Of a stretch of DNA of 64,000 nt, positions 17,309 through 26,351 are shown one piece after another. A program made the translations under genes and the position numbers. Origin of the DNA: CAZGAH01 sp964523295 (lineage in GTDB: Bacteria; Desulfobacterota; Desulfovibrionia; Desulfovibrionales; Desulfovibrionaceae). The notes below the pieces were generated by a model. That model ran no database searches. It had not been told where the DNA came from and was given only the letters and a program-made list of their open reading frames with translations. The stretch covers positions 1 through 64,000 of the forward strand of contig CAZGAH010000008.1 in the NCBI GenBank assembly GCA_964523295.1. Reading direction: 5' to 3'. How positions within the stretch are numbered: the stretch's first letter is position 1; each line of letters starts with the position of its first letter.

Positions 17309-18772
17309 ATGTACGGTATTCAATCCCTCCAACCTCTTCTGGCCGTTGTCGCACCGTTGGTCGCGGTCCCGGGAATCCTTTCGGCAAGGACTCCCAACCT
17401 GCGCGAGGCCTGGAGCTTCGCGGCCTCGGCCCTGCTGCTCGTCGCCGTAGGCAGCATGGTTCCTGGCGTGGCAGCCGGGAAGACCTACTACTGGCTCGTG
17501 GCGAATGTGTTACCCGGCGCGCCCATCGCGTTCCGCGCCGACGCGCTGGGGATGCTCCTCGCGCTTGTCTCCTCGGCACTCTGGCTCGTCACGTCGATTT
17601 ACTCCATCGGCTACATGCGAGGAAACAAGGAACACGCCCAGAGCCGCTTCTTCGGCTATTTTGCCGTCGCGATATTCTGCACCGTAGGAGTCGCGTTTTC
17701 GGCCAACCTTCTGACCATGTATTTGTTTTACGAGCTGTTGTCCTTCTCCACCTATCCTCTGGTGGCGCATCATCAGGATGAAGGCAGTCGCAAGGCCGGC
17801 AGAAAATATCTGACTTTCATCGTCGGCACGTCGATCGGCCTGGTCTTGCCAAGCATGATCGCCATCTACCAGTTAACCGGAAATCTCGACTTCGCCACAG
17901 GGGGAATCAACCTCTCGACAGCTCAAAGCAGCGCGTCGACGTTGTTGTTCCTTCTGCTGGTCTTTGGCTTCGCCAAGGCGGCACTGATTCCCGTGCACGC
18001 CTGGCTGCCCGCCGCAATGGTCGCCCCCACGCCAGTGAGTTCGCTGCTTCATGCCGTAGCGGTGGTCAAGGTCGGCGTCTTCTGCATTCTGCGCGTTGTC
18101 ACGGGCGTTTTCGGGGTGGAAACCCTGCTGGGACTTGGGTTGAATCATCTATTGACCTGCATCGCCGCGACAACCATGATTCTCGCCTCGCTCATTGCGC
18201 TGACCCAGGACGGCCTTAAACGTCGCCTGGCCTATTCCACGATAGGCCAGCTTTCGTATATCGCACTCGGCGCGGGGCTTATGAACGAGGCTGGTCTGAC
18301 AGGCGGAATGCTGCACATCGTCATGCATGCGTTCGGAAAAATTACGCTGTTCTTCTGCGCTGGAGCCATTTACGTTGCCACAGGAGAGAAATACATCAGC
18401 CGCATGGGGGGCATAGGTCGTAGAATGCCCTGGACCATGGCTGCTTTTTTCATCGGCTCGCTATCGATCACAGGTATCCCTCTCACTGGCGGCTTCGTAA
18501 GCAAATGGTTCCTGCTCGAAGGTTGCGTCAGTTCCGCCCAATGGTGGCTGGCCGGTGCGCTCCTTTTCAGTTCGCTGCTCAATGCGGCCTACTTTTTTCC
18601 CATCGTATACCGGGCCTGGTTCTGCCCTCCAGGGGAAGGCACGTACGAAGGTCCCGTACAGGAGGCCCCGCTCGCCTGCGTGGCGCCGCTGCTCGTCACG
18701 GCAGGCATTTCCATCGTCCTTTTCTTCTACCCTGATCCATTTTTGAATCTGGCGCGGCTTGCCGCCCAGTAG
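17309..18772 (+). CDS. Mrp/Mbh-type antiporter subunit D (second of three)
   Basis: 487 residues, about 14 TM segments, a second NuoM/MrpD-like antiporter subunit distinct in sequence from the first. It keeps Glu in LLTMYLFYELLSFSTYPLV, Lys in FGFAKAALIPVHAWLPAAMVA and the second Lys in LLHAVAVVKVGVFCILRVV. TPVSSLLHAVAVVK is the classical antiporter motif. It begins 13 bases after the first D subunit. Having two complete D-type subunits plus a third suggests a complex pumping more ions per turn, or alternative modules. Confidence 0.92.
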   Translation: MYGIQSLQPLLAVVAPLVAVPGILSARTPNLREAWSFAASALLLVAVGSMVPGVAAGKTYYWLVANVLPGAPIAFRADALGMLLALVSSALWLVTSIYSIGYMRGNKEHAQSRFFGYFAVAIFCTVGVAFSANLLTMYLFYELLSFSTYPLVAHHQDEGSRKAGRKYLTFIVGTSIGLVLPSMIAIYQLTGNLDFATGGINLSTAQSSASTLLFLLLVFGFAKAALIPVHAWLPAAMVAPTPVSSLLHAVAVVKVGVFCILRVVTGVFGVETLLGLGLNHLLTCIAATTMILASLIALTQDGLKRRLAYSTIGQLSYIALGAGLMNEAGLTGGMLHIVMHAFGKITLFFCAGAIYVATGEKYISRMGGIGRRMPWTMAAFFIGSLSITGIPLTGGFVSKWFLLEGCVSSAQWWLAGALLFSSLLNAAYFFPIVYRAWFCPPGEGTYEGPVQEAPLACVAPLLVTAGISIVLFFYPDPFLNLARLAAQ

Positions 18773-18780
18773 GAGATTCC

Positions 18781-19032
18781 ATGCGCGACGGAAAAGAATT
18801 CGACTTCTTTGATCGGCCATCGACACGTCGGATGCTCTGGATCGCCTTATGGGGAGCGTGCGCGATCGTCGTCCTCCTGCAAGTGTTCGCTGCGCCTGAG
18901 CCGCATTTTGGCTTCGACGGTTTTATCGGCTACACGGCCCTGTTCGGATTCATCGCCTGTACCGCGCTGATCCTGATCGCCAAGGGTTTAGGCTTTATCT
19001 TAAAAAAACCGGTAGATTACTACAATGAGTGA
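18781..19032 (+). CDS. Small two-TM protein of the antiporter operon
   Basis: 83 residues with a charged N-terminus and two hydrophobic helices (MLWIALWGACAIVVLLQVF; YTALFGFIACTALILIAKGL), ending in a short cytoplasmic tail. I do not recognise a named family. It starts eight bases after the second D subunit and overlaps the third by eight bases, so it is made with the complex and is probably an accessory subunit. Confidence 0.8.
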   Translation: MRDGKEFDFFDRPSTRRMLWIALWGACAIVVLLQVFAAPEPHFGFDGFIGYTALFGFIACTALILIAKGLGFILKKPVDYYNE

Positions 19033-20791
19033 ACTCCACCCCGCCCTTCCCTTTCTTGTCGCGGCAGCATTGCTTCCGCTGTTTCTCGGTACCTGGCGCA
19101 ACGGCATGCTGCTTGCCGCCGCCGTCGTTGCGCTGCTGGCTACGCACTTTCTGCCCGAAGGCGCGTCCATGGACATCTCGTTCATGGGCAAAGAGCTGAC
19201 GTTGCTTCGCGTTGACAAACTGAGCAAGGTTTTCGGTTACGTTTTTTGCATCAACGCAGTCTTCGCGCTGATCTTCGCCTTTCGGTTGCAGGACGTGCGG
19301 CAACAGTTGGCAACGTTGTTTTACGTCGGTTCAGCCCTGGGCGCCGTCTTTGCCGGCGATCTCATCGTTATGTACGTTTTCTGGGAAATCATGGCTATCG
19401 CCTCGACGTTCCTGATTCTGGCCCGCCAGACTGTCAGGGCATCGAACGCCGGCTTCCGCTACGTGCTCATCCATCTTCTGGGCGGTCTGTGTCTGTTGCT
19501 GGGCGTCATCGTCCACATCCAGGCGACAGGGACCTCGACCTTTTCCGGCTTCAGCCCGGAGATGCCGGGCAGTTGGCTCATCCTTGCGGGCGTACTTGTG
19601 AACCTCTCCGCATTTCCTTTCTGCAGCTGGCTTTCCGACTCTTATCCGGAGTCAACCGTTTTCGGTGGGATCATCCTCTCGGCGTATACCACAAAGACCG
19701 CGGTCTACGTTCTGCTGCGGGGCTTCCCGGGCTGGGACATCCTCATCGCCGCAGGATGCTTCATGGTCATCTACGGCATCATCTACGCCCTCTTGGAAAA
19801 CGACATGCGCCGCATTCTGGCCTATTCGATCACCAATCAGGTCGGATTCATGGTTGCAGGCGCAGGCGTTGGCACGGCCCTGGCCATAAACGGCGCAGCC
19901 GCACATGCCTTTTGCCACATTATCTACAAATCCTTACTCTGGATGTCCGCCGGAGCGGTGCTGGCGATGACAGGAAAAAGCAAATGTACGGAGCTTGGCG
20001 GCTTATACAAGACCATGCCTCTGACGCTTTTGCTCGGAGTTATAGGCGCCTTGTCCATATCCTCCTTTCCTGGCACCAGCGGCTTTACGAGCAAGACCAT
20101 GATCATTCAGGCCACAGCGAACGAGCACCTGACCTGGGCGTTTCTGCTGCTTGAGGCAGCCTCTGCCGGTGTATTTCTTCACGCTGGCATCAAATTCCCG
20201 TACTTCGTCTTCTTCGCCAAGGACAACGGCCTTCGACCCCGGGAAGCCCCCCCCCACATGCTCTGGGCTATGGGCGGGCTGGCGTTTCTCTGTATCTTTT
20301 TCGGAGTCTATCCCGACCCCTTGTATTCAATCCTGCCCTACGACACCGCCGGATTCACTGCCTACCAGGCCGGAAAAGTCGTCGCCCAGTTGCAACTGTT
20401 GCTGTTCTCCGCTCTGGCATTTTTCCTCATGCTGCCGCTACTCAAACGAACGGATACCATCGCGCTTGAGATCGACTGGGTATACCGTCGCGGGGGCCGA
20501 CTGTTCTATCGAGCAGCCGACGTCATACTCAACAGTCTGAACGATGTAGCCGCCAATGTCTGCGGCGTGGCGACTCAAGCGCTTGCCAGGACCTGCCGAA
20601 AAATTCCCGAGGTCGCGCTGCTGCTCGTCGGAAGTGTCTCGCTCGATCGCAGGCCGGAAGAGTCCGGTCCCAATCTCGTTGTCCGAAAGGTACGCATCGA
20701 AGAAGATATCGAGGCCGGAACCTTGCCCGTCGGCAGTTCCCTGCTCGCAGTGCTGCTTGGGCTTGTGATTCTCCTTGCTCTGGTCCTGTAA
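19025..20791 (+). CDS. Divergent third antiporter-like subunit (MrpA/NuoL-like, Mrp-D superfamily)
   Basis: 588 residues with about 14 TM segments plus a C-terminal extension and a final TM (SSLLAVLLGLVILLALVL). The TM5 glutamate is kept (DLIVMYVFWEIMAIASTF) and so is the second lysine (GGIILSAYTTKTAVYVLLRG). The first proton-path lysine, normally in KxAxFPFHxWLPxA, is replaced: the stretch reads VLVNLSAFPFCSWLSDSYPEST, with Asn for Lys and Cys-Ser for His. The hydrophilic segment at about 475-560 (VYRRGGRLFYRAADVILNSL) resembles the lateral-helix region of NuoL/MrpA-type subunits. It likely caps the antiporter arm and may be impaired in proton transfer. Confidence 0.88.
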   Translation: MSELHPALPFLVAAALLPLFLGTWRNGMLLAAAVVALLATHFLPEGASMDISFMGKELTLLRVDKLSKVFGYVFCINAVFALIFAFRLQDVRQQLATLFYVGSALGAVFAGDLIVMYVFWEIMAIASTFLILARQTVRASNAGFRYVLIHLLGGLCLLLGVIVHIQATGTSTFSGFSPEMPGSWLILAGVLVNLSAFPFCSWLSDSYPESTVFGGIILSAYTTKTAVYVLLRGFPGWDILIAAGCFMVIYGIIYALLENDMRRILAYSITNQVGFMVAGAGVGTALAINGAAAHAFCHIIYKSLLWMSAGAVLAMTGKSKCTELGGLYKTMPLTLLLGVIGALSISSFPGTSGFTSKTMIIQATANEHLTWAFLLLEAASAGVFLHAGIKFPYFVFFAKDNGLRPREAPPHMLWAMGGLAFLCIFFGVYPDPLYSILPYDTAGFTAYQAGKVVAQLQLLLFSALAFFLMLPLLKRTDTIALEIDWVYRRGGRLFYRAADVILNSLNDVAANVCGVATQALARTCRKIPEVALLLVGSVSLDRRPEESGPNLVVRKVRIEEDIEAGTLPVGSSLLAVLLGLVILLALVL

Positions 20792-20811
20792 CCTGATCGA
20801 GAGGTCGGATT

Positions 20812-21285
20812 ATGTCCTTCCCGCATTACAGTCTTGTCAATGTCTTCAAGGACGTTCCTCACGAACTGTTGGACATGCTCGTGCGTTCCATGGACTCCGC
20901 ATCATACGTCAAGGGAGACTACATCTACGAAAAAAACGACGCAGCCGAAAATTTTTATATCGTCAAGAAAGGCAAGGCACTATTGCAGCAAGGTTCAGAC
21001 GATGAGACGCTAATTACGCTTGGCGCCCTCAAGATCGGATACTGCTTCGGTTGGTCATCGCTGTTTCCGGACCAATTGCACAAGCATTCAGTCGTTTGCG
21101 CGGAGCCTTGCCAAATCGCGTTTATCAAGGGAGCCGATCTTCTCCAACTCCTGAAAGCGGAAGGTCGTCCCGGTTTCGACCTGCTCTTCAACCTTTGCCG
21201 CCTGCTCAAAGATCGGCTTGACCTGCGCACTGAGCAGCTGACGCGGGCCATCGAGACCCATCCACAACTCCAAAACATCGAATGA
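20812..21285 (+). CDS. Cyclic-nucleotide-binding-fold (CRP-like sensor) protein without DNA-binding domain
   Basis: 157 residues. Residues about 10-125 form a cNMP-binding beta-roll: VFKDVPHELLDMLVRSM, KGDYIYEKNDAAENFYIVKKGKA, ITLGALKIGYCFGWSSLF. The phosphate-binding cassette expected as GExFGExxLL is degenerate here (GYCFGWSSLF with no Arg after it), so it may bind another ligand or none. The C-terminal helix (FNLCRLLKDRLDLRTEQL) resembles the dimerisation helix, but no winged HTH follows. It lies 20 bases after the last antiporter gene with its own GAGAGG ribosome binding site, which suggests it regulates the complex at protein level. Confidence 0.82.
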   Translation: MSFPHYSLVNVFKDVPHELLDMLVRSMDSASYVKGDYIYEKNDAAENFYIVKKGKALLQQGSDDETLITLGALKIGYCFGWSSLFPDQLHKHSVVCAEPCQIAFIKGADLLQLLKAEGRPGFDLLFNLCRLLKDRLDLRTEQLTRAIETHPQLQNIE

Positions 21286-21441
21286 ATCCAATGCTTCTCC
21301 CTCCACCGAGTTTATCAAACATCCGCTCATGCGAGGACGTCTCGCCCAGGGCAGCGCCGGAGTAATCGACGACAAAATCCGATCAAAGGCCCATTGGCAC
21401 GAGCAACCGATTCTGATATCCGTCTGCGAATCGGGTGCGCC

Positions 21442-24400
21442 ATGGAACGTTTTCGAGCCGATCTGCACATCCACTCCCGTTATTCACGGGGGACGAGCCG
21501 CAGTCTGACGACGCGGAAGCTTGCCGCGTGGGCCAGGGTCAAGGGCATCACGGTCGTCGGCACCGGTGATTTCACCCATTCCGGCTGGCGCGCCGAGCTG
21601 CGGGAGGCCTTGCGCCCGGACGAGCGTACGGGATTGCTCGTACTCAAAGACGAAACCGGGCTGAAAGAGGAAATCCCCGAACTCGACTCTCCGAGGCTGG
21701 CCGGTCGCACCCTGTTCATGCTCCAGACCGAGATCAGTTCGATCTACAAGCGCGGCGACAAGGTCCGGAAGGTTCACAACCTGGTATTCATGCCGACGCT
21801 CGACGCAGCGGAGGCCTTTTCCCGACGCCTGGCGAAGGTCGGCAATCTCGAATCCGACGGCCGCCCGATTCTCGGCCTGGACTCCCGACATCTCCTGGAA
21901 ATGACGCTGGAGACCGATCCGCTGGCCTTTCTCGTCCCGGCGCATATCTGGACGCCCTGGTTTTCGGTGTTCGGCGCCAAATCCGGCTTCGACTCGCTTG
22001 AGGAGTGCTACGGCAGCCTGGCAGAGCACATCTTCGCCCTGGAGACCGGCCTGTCGTCGGACCCGCCCATGAACCGGCTCATCTCCGCCCTGGATCGCTG
22101 CCGGCTCATCTCCAATTCCGACGCACATTCCGCCGAAAAGCTCGGCCGCGAGTGCAATCTGTTCGACGGCCAGCCCTCCTACGAAGGCATCTTTCGCTCC
22201 CTGCGCGGCGAATCGCTCGGGCGCCGGTTCCTGGGCACGGTAGAATTTTTCCCCGAGGAGGGGAAATATCACCTGGACGGGCACCGCAAGTGCGGCGTGG
22301 TCTTCGAACCGCACGAAACCCGGGCACGCAGCGGCGTCTGCCCGGTCTGCGGCAAGCAACTGACGCTCGGCGTGCTCCATCGGGTGCTGCAGCTGGCGGA
22401 CCGGGACAGCCCGGTCGAGCCCGGCGCGGAGACGAGCTTCGCCTCACTGATCCCCTTGACCGAGCTGGTCGGCGAGGTGCTGAACACCGGCCCGACCAGC
22501 AAGCGCGTCGCAGCGATGTACGCCCGGCTCATCGCCCGCTTCGGCGCCGAGCTGACCCTGCTCCAGGATGCGCCGCTCGACGACGTGAAGAAAATTTCAC
22601 TACCACTGGCCGAGGGGCTGGGCCGGATGCGCAGCGGCAACGTACTGCGCGACCCGGGCTTTGACGGGCAGTATGGCGTCATCCGCGTGTTCACTGCCAA
22701 CGAACGCAAGGATTTCGGCAGAAAACGCCTGAGCCCTGGCCCCGGAACGACATCCCGGCAACGCACGTCCGCGCCGACGCCCGACGATGCTGCTTCTCCG
22801 CGGCGGATCGAGAATACTGACGTCCGGAAGGTAGCCCCCCAGGCCACGCTCAACGCCGCCCAGCAGCTGGCCGTCTCGGCAGGGCCCGGGCCGGTGCTGG
22901 TCATTGCCGGGCCCGGGACCGGAAAGACCCACACCCTGATTCAGCGCATCGTCACCTCGGTACGCAGCGGCGTGAACCCGCGTCACATCCTGGCCGTAAC
23001 CTTTACCCGGCGCGCCGCGCAGGAGCTTCAGTCACGGCTGCTGGCGGAGTTCGGCGAAAACAGCGGCATCCCGCGCGCGGACACCCTGCACGCCCTGGCC
23101 TTCGAGTACTGGGCTCAGGCCTACGCGGAAACTCCGGTGCTGCTCTCCGAGGAGTCCGCCTTCCAGGTCTTTTGCGAGGCCAACGCCGACGCGACGCGAC
23201 AGCGCTTGCGTCCGCTCTGGAAACAGCTCTGCCTGCAGCGCGAGCTGCGCCAGGATCTGGCGGACCTGCGCGACGTCTATCACCCCTACGTCAAGCTCAA
23301 GGAGTCCTGGAACCTGGCGGACTATACCGATCTGCTCGAATTCTGGCTCGAACAGATTGTCATGAACATCTATGTCTGCCCCTATACCCGGATTCTTGTC
23401 GACGAGATACAGGACCTGACCCCGTTGCAGCTGGCCGTCGTCAAGGCCCTGTTGCCCAAGGCGCAGAACGGAGGCGGAGGCGAGGGACTGTTCGCCATCG
23501 GCGACCCGCACCAGTCCATCTACGCCTTCCGGGGCGCGATTTCAGACGTGCAGGGCGAGTTGCAAGACGCTTGGCCGGGACTGCATCGAATCAGCCTGAC
23601 CGACAACTATCGCTCGTCGCAACCCATTCTGGACTTCGCTGCCGGCCTCTTCGCCGGCGAGGGCGGCAACGCGCCAGCGCCGCTGAAGGCAACAAGCACG
23701 CTGCCGGCCACGATCCGGCTCTTCGAAGCACCCACCGAAACCAGCGAGGCCGCCTGGATTGCCGGTCGCATCCGCTGGCTCGTCGGTGGCGCCAGCCATA
23801 CCCAGGCCGACCGGACCCGGACCGGCTCCGCCGCGGACGACGAGGCGCTTCACGCCGCGCTCAGCCCCGGCGACATTGCGGTGCTCGTCCGGCTCAAGGC
23901 GCTGATCCCGGCCATCAGCCGGGTTCTGGATCGTCTGGGGCTGCCCGTCTCCGTGCCCGAGGCCGAGGCCTTCTGGGTGGAGCCGCGCGTGGCGACGATA
24001 CTGGCCTCGGCCGGCGCCTTTCTGGGCATTGTCCGCGACCCCGAGCTGCCGCCTCTGGACTGCCCGGATAAAATCCTGGCCAAAGGTCCGCTGGCGCTGG
24101 CCGCTTATCTGCAGGAAATGCCGCCCTTCGATCGCCTGTTCTGGCAGACGCGCGCCTTTCGCGAACTGTCGCGCGCCTACGACGAACAGGGGGGCTGGGC
24201 CGGGCTGATCAACTGGGTGAATCTGCAGACCGAAAGCGAGCTGGCCGGCCGACGCAGCGAAAAGATCCGGATCATGACCCTGCACGCCGCCAAAGGGCTC
24301 GAGTTCCGCGCAGTCTTTCTTCCGGCCCTCGAAGACGGCATCCTGCCCTTCGCCGGCCCGGCCCTGCTCCGCGGCAAGGCTGGCGGCGACAACGACCAGC

Positions 24401-24615
24401 CCTCCGAGGCGGAAGAGAAACGGCTCCTGTACGTCGGACTGACCCGCGCGCGGCAGGCCCTTTTCCTCAGCCATGCGGGCCTGCGGCAACCCTTTGGCCG
24501 CGAACTCCGCCTCAAGCCTTCGCGATTTCTGAGCCGATTGCCAGTTGACGGCATCGGCCGCTCCGTGCTCAAATCGCACACCCGACGCAAAGTGGAACAG
24601 CTCACCCTGCGATAG
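21442..24615 (+). CDS. Fusion of PHP-type endonuclease Q-like domain with a UvrD/PcrA-type helicase
   Basis: About 1,057 residues. The N-terminal about 390 match the endonuclease Q type of PHP proteins: DLHIHSRYSRGTS, GTGDFTHSGW, TEISSIYKRGDKVRKVHN, VPAHIWTPWFSVFGAKSGFD and SNSDAHS supply the metal ligands, and KCGVVF...CPVCGK supplies a zinc site. A short linker leads to a superfamily 1A helicase from about 470: LNAAQQLAV (Q), AGPGTGKTHTL (I), LVDEIQDLTPLQ (II), GDPHQSIYAFRGA (III), NYRSSQPIL (IV), LHAAKGLEFRAVFLP (V) and LLYVGLTRARQALFLS (VI). EndoQ cleaves DNA 5' to deaminated bases, so the fusion suggests coupled nicking and unwinding in repair. A TTG at 21394 is an alternative start. Confidence 0.9.
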   Translation: MERFRADLHIHSRYSRGTSRSLTTRKLAAWARVKGITVVGTGDFTHSGWRAELREALRPDERTGLLVLKDETGLKEEIPELDSPRLAGRTLFMLQTEISSIYKRGDKVRKVHNLVFMPTLDAAEAFSRRLAKVGNLESDGRPILGLDSRHLLEMTLETDPLAFLVPAHIWTPWFSVFGAKSGFDSLEECYGSLAEHIFALETGLSSDPPMNRLISALDRCRLISNSDAHSAEKLGRECNLFDGQPSYEGIFRSLRGESLGRRFLGTVEFFPEEGKYHLDGHRKCGVVFEPHETRARSGVCPVCGKQLTLGVLHRVLQLADRDSPVEPGAETSFASLIPLTELVGEVLNTGPTSKRVAAMYARLIARFGAELTLLQDAPLDDVKKISLPLAEGLGRMRSGNVLRDPGFDGQYGVIRVFTANERKDFGRKRLSPGPGTTSRQRTSAPTPDDAASPRRIENTDVRKVAPQATLNAAQQLAVSAGPGPVLVIAGPGTGKTHTLIQRIVTSVRSGVNPRHILAVTFTRRAAQELQSRLLAEFGENSGIPRADTLHALAFEYWAQAYAETPVLLSEESAFQVFCEANADATRQRLRPLWKQLCLQRELRQDLADLRDVYHPYVKLKESWNLADYTDLLEFWLEQIVMNIYVCPYTRILVDEIQDLTPLQLAVVKALLPKAQNGGGGEGLFAIGDPHQSIYAFRGAISDVQGELQDAWPGLHRISLTDNYRSSQPILDFAAGLFAGEGGNAPAPLKATSTLPATIRLFEAPTETSEAAWIAGRIRWLVGGASHTQADRTRTGSAADDEALHAALSPGDIAVLVRLKALIPAISRVLDRLGLPVSVPEAEAFWVEPRVATILASAGAFLGIVRDPELPPLDCPDKILAKGPLALAAYLQEMPPFDRLFWQTRAFRELSRAYDEQGGWAGLINWVNLQTESELAGRRSEKIRIMTLHAAKGLEFRAVFLPALEDGILPFAGPALLRGKAGGDNDQPSEAEEKRLLYVGLTRARQALFLSHAGLRQPFGRELRLKPSRFLSRLPVDGIGRSVLKSHTRRKVEQLTLR

Positions 24616-24675
24616 GCGCGCAGCGCCGGTCGCTTCCCCCGAAAGACACCCGTGCCACGAGGAGAAAAAATCACG

Positions 24676-26178
24676 ATGAGCAAACACAGCGCACGCACCG
24701 CTACTCGCCGCACCGTACTGGCCTCCCTGCTCGCACTGTTCGCCCTGGTGTTGCCCGCCGCTGCGCCTGGCAACGCCGCAGAACAACCTGCCCCCTGGGC
24801 CATCCACGACCTCAAAACCGGCGAAACAACGCCCACCGCCGCCCCTGCGCCCGCGGTGCCGGCGACGATCGCTCCCCTGCCGGAGCCCTCGACCGGACCG
24901 GCGGTGTCTTCCCCTGCGCCGGACGCGGGCGGGGCGACGCCTACAGCCGCGGGCGAACCCGGCAGCGCGGCGGATCCGCTGGCACCGGACCCGAAGAGCC
25001 CCATCCCCCTCGACGCCGATCTGCCGACTCCGCCTGAACTCTTGCCGCAAGGCACGGCCCCGGGTTCGTCGGTCCCGCCCTGCCCGGCGCTGCTTTCGCC
25101 CGATGCGGCGCTATCCCTTCCCTCGCTCGCACTCCCCGGCGACCCGCAGCCCCGGACAGGCCAACCCGAAGCGCGCGCCTTCCAGACCATCGATGAGCTG
25201 GAATCCGAGGCCCGACAAGAGGCTATCCGCGAGCTTACGAAGCTCGAGGCCGATCATCCGGATACTCTGCCGACGCTGATCGCACGCCTGGATACGGACG
25301 ACATAGCCATCAAACATAAAATTATCTGGATCCTTGGCGGTATCGCACGCACGCCGGATCAGGCGTCCCTGGCAACGCAGGCGCTGCTGCGCCTGCTCGG
25401 CGACGCAGAGGCGAGCACGCGACAAAAGGCCAAAGGCAGCCTGCTGGAAATCACCCTTTCCAACCCGGAAACAGGCGCAACCCTGATTCCCGTCCTTTCG
25501 CAGACCATCACCACGGGAACCCCGTTCGCCGCGCAGACCGCAACCGGCATCCTCCGCAAACTCGGCGCGAAGTCGCCCTCAGCGCTGCCGGCATTGCGCT
25601 CCGCCCTGGATAACCCCGATTTCGGCGTCAAGTTGCAGGCGGCACTGGCGTTGTCAGAGCTCGATCAATCGCCGGAGGCTGCGAAACAGGCTGTCGCCAT
25701 CCTCATCCAAGGGGTGGATTATCCGGATCCTTTCCTGCGCTTCGATACGTTTCAGGCTCTCTGCCGGCTCGGCCCCCTGGCCAGCGCCGCCCTTCCGACC
25801 CTGCTCCAGACCATCAACAGCCCCGAACACACCAGCCGCTGGTACGCCGCTACCGGGCTGGGACGGATAGGACCGGAGGCCGCCACCGCCGACCCGCGCG
25901 TGGTCCCGGCGCTCATTGCCGCGCTGAACGACCCGGACAACACGGTGCAACAGGCGGCAGCGCTCGCGCTGAGCCGGCTGGCGCCGAATACGCCGGGCCT
26001 GGCCCAGGCCGTGCCGGTTCTGGAAAAACTGCTTCAGGCCTTTGAGCTGGACGTGCAGATCAACGCGGCCATAGCCCTGATGCGCATCGACCCGGCCTGG
26101 AGCGACCGGTTGCCCATAGGGTTGAAGACGGAAGCCCAAAAAAAGGAAGCCTTGCTGAAAACAAAGAGCACGCCGTAA
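24676..26178 (+). CDS. Exported HEAT-repeat (PBS-lyase-like) protein
   Basis: About 500 residues. A Sec signal peptide (about 1-36, VLASLLALFALVLPAAAPGNAAE) is followed by a low-complexity Pro/Ala/Thr-rich stretch to about residue 165. The rest is an alpha-helical HEAT solenoid of about eight repeats with typical units such as LIARLDTDDIAIKHKIIWIL, ALRSALDNPDFGVKLQAALAL and LIAALNDPDNTVQQAAALALS. HEAT solenoids bind proteins, and no catalytic motif is present. The Pro-rich region may cross the periplasm or cell wall. The ATG at 24676 with GAGGAG upstream was preferred over the ATG at 24652, which would put charged residues before the signal. Confidence 0.82.
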   Translation: MSKHSARTATRRTVLASLLALFALVLPAAAPGNAAEQPAPWAIHDLKTGETTPTAAPAPAVPATIAPLPEPSTGPAVSSPAPDAGGATPTAAGEPGSAADPLAPDPKSPIPLDADLPTPPELLPQGTAPGSSVPPCPALLSPDAALSLPSLALPGDPQPRTGQPEARAFQTIDELESEARQEAIRELTKLEADHPDTLPTLIARLDTDDIAIKHKIIWILGGIARTPDQASLATQALLRLLGDAEASTRQKAKGSLLEITLSNPETGATLIPVLSQTITTGTPFAAQTATGILRKLGAKSPSALPALRSALDNPDFGVKLQAALALSELDQSPEAAKQAVAILIQGVDYPDPFLRFDTFQALCRLGPLASAALPTLLQTINSPEHTSRWYAATGLGRIGPEAATADPRVVPALIAALNDPDNTVQQAAALALSRLAPNTPGLAQAVPVLEKLLQAFELDVQINAAIALMRIDPAWSDRLPIGLKTEAQKKEALLKTKSTP

Positions 26179-26351
26179 TGCCGCACCGCCGGGCCAGGTA
26201 TACCTTTCGGGACGGGGGAGCCTTGCCCGGCGTCGGGACGAAATGATCGGAGTCAGGGCACAACACCGCGAGGGGGTGATGCCCGGCAGCCGGAGGCTCG
26301 CCCTGGCCTCGCGCCCGGCATGTCGGAACGTCAGAACGAAGAGAGGCTGAT

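Noticed and set aside
21394..21441. TTG start for the PHP-UvrD fusion 16 codons upstream
   Set aside because: Possible, but family resemblance begins at the ATG at 21442. Neither start has a strong ribosome binding site.
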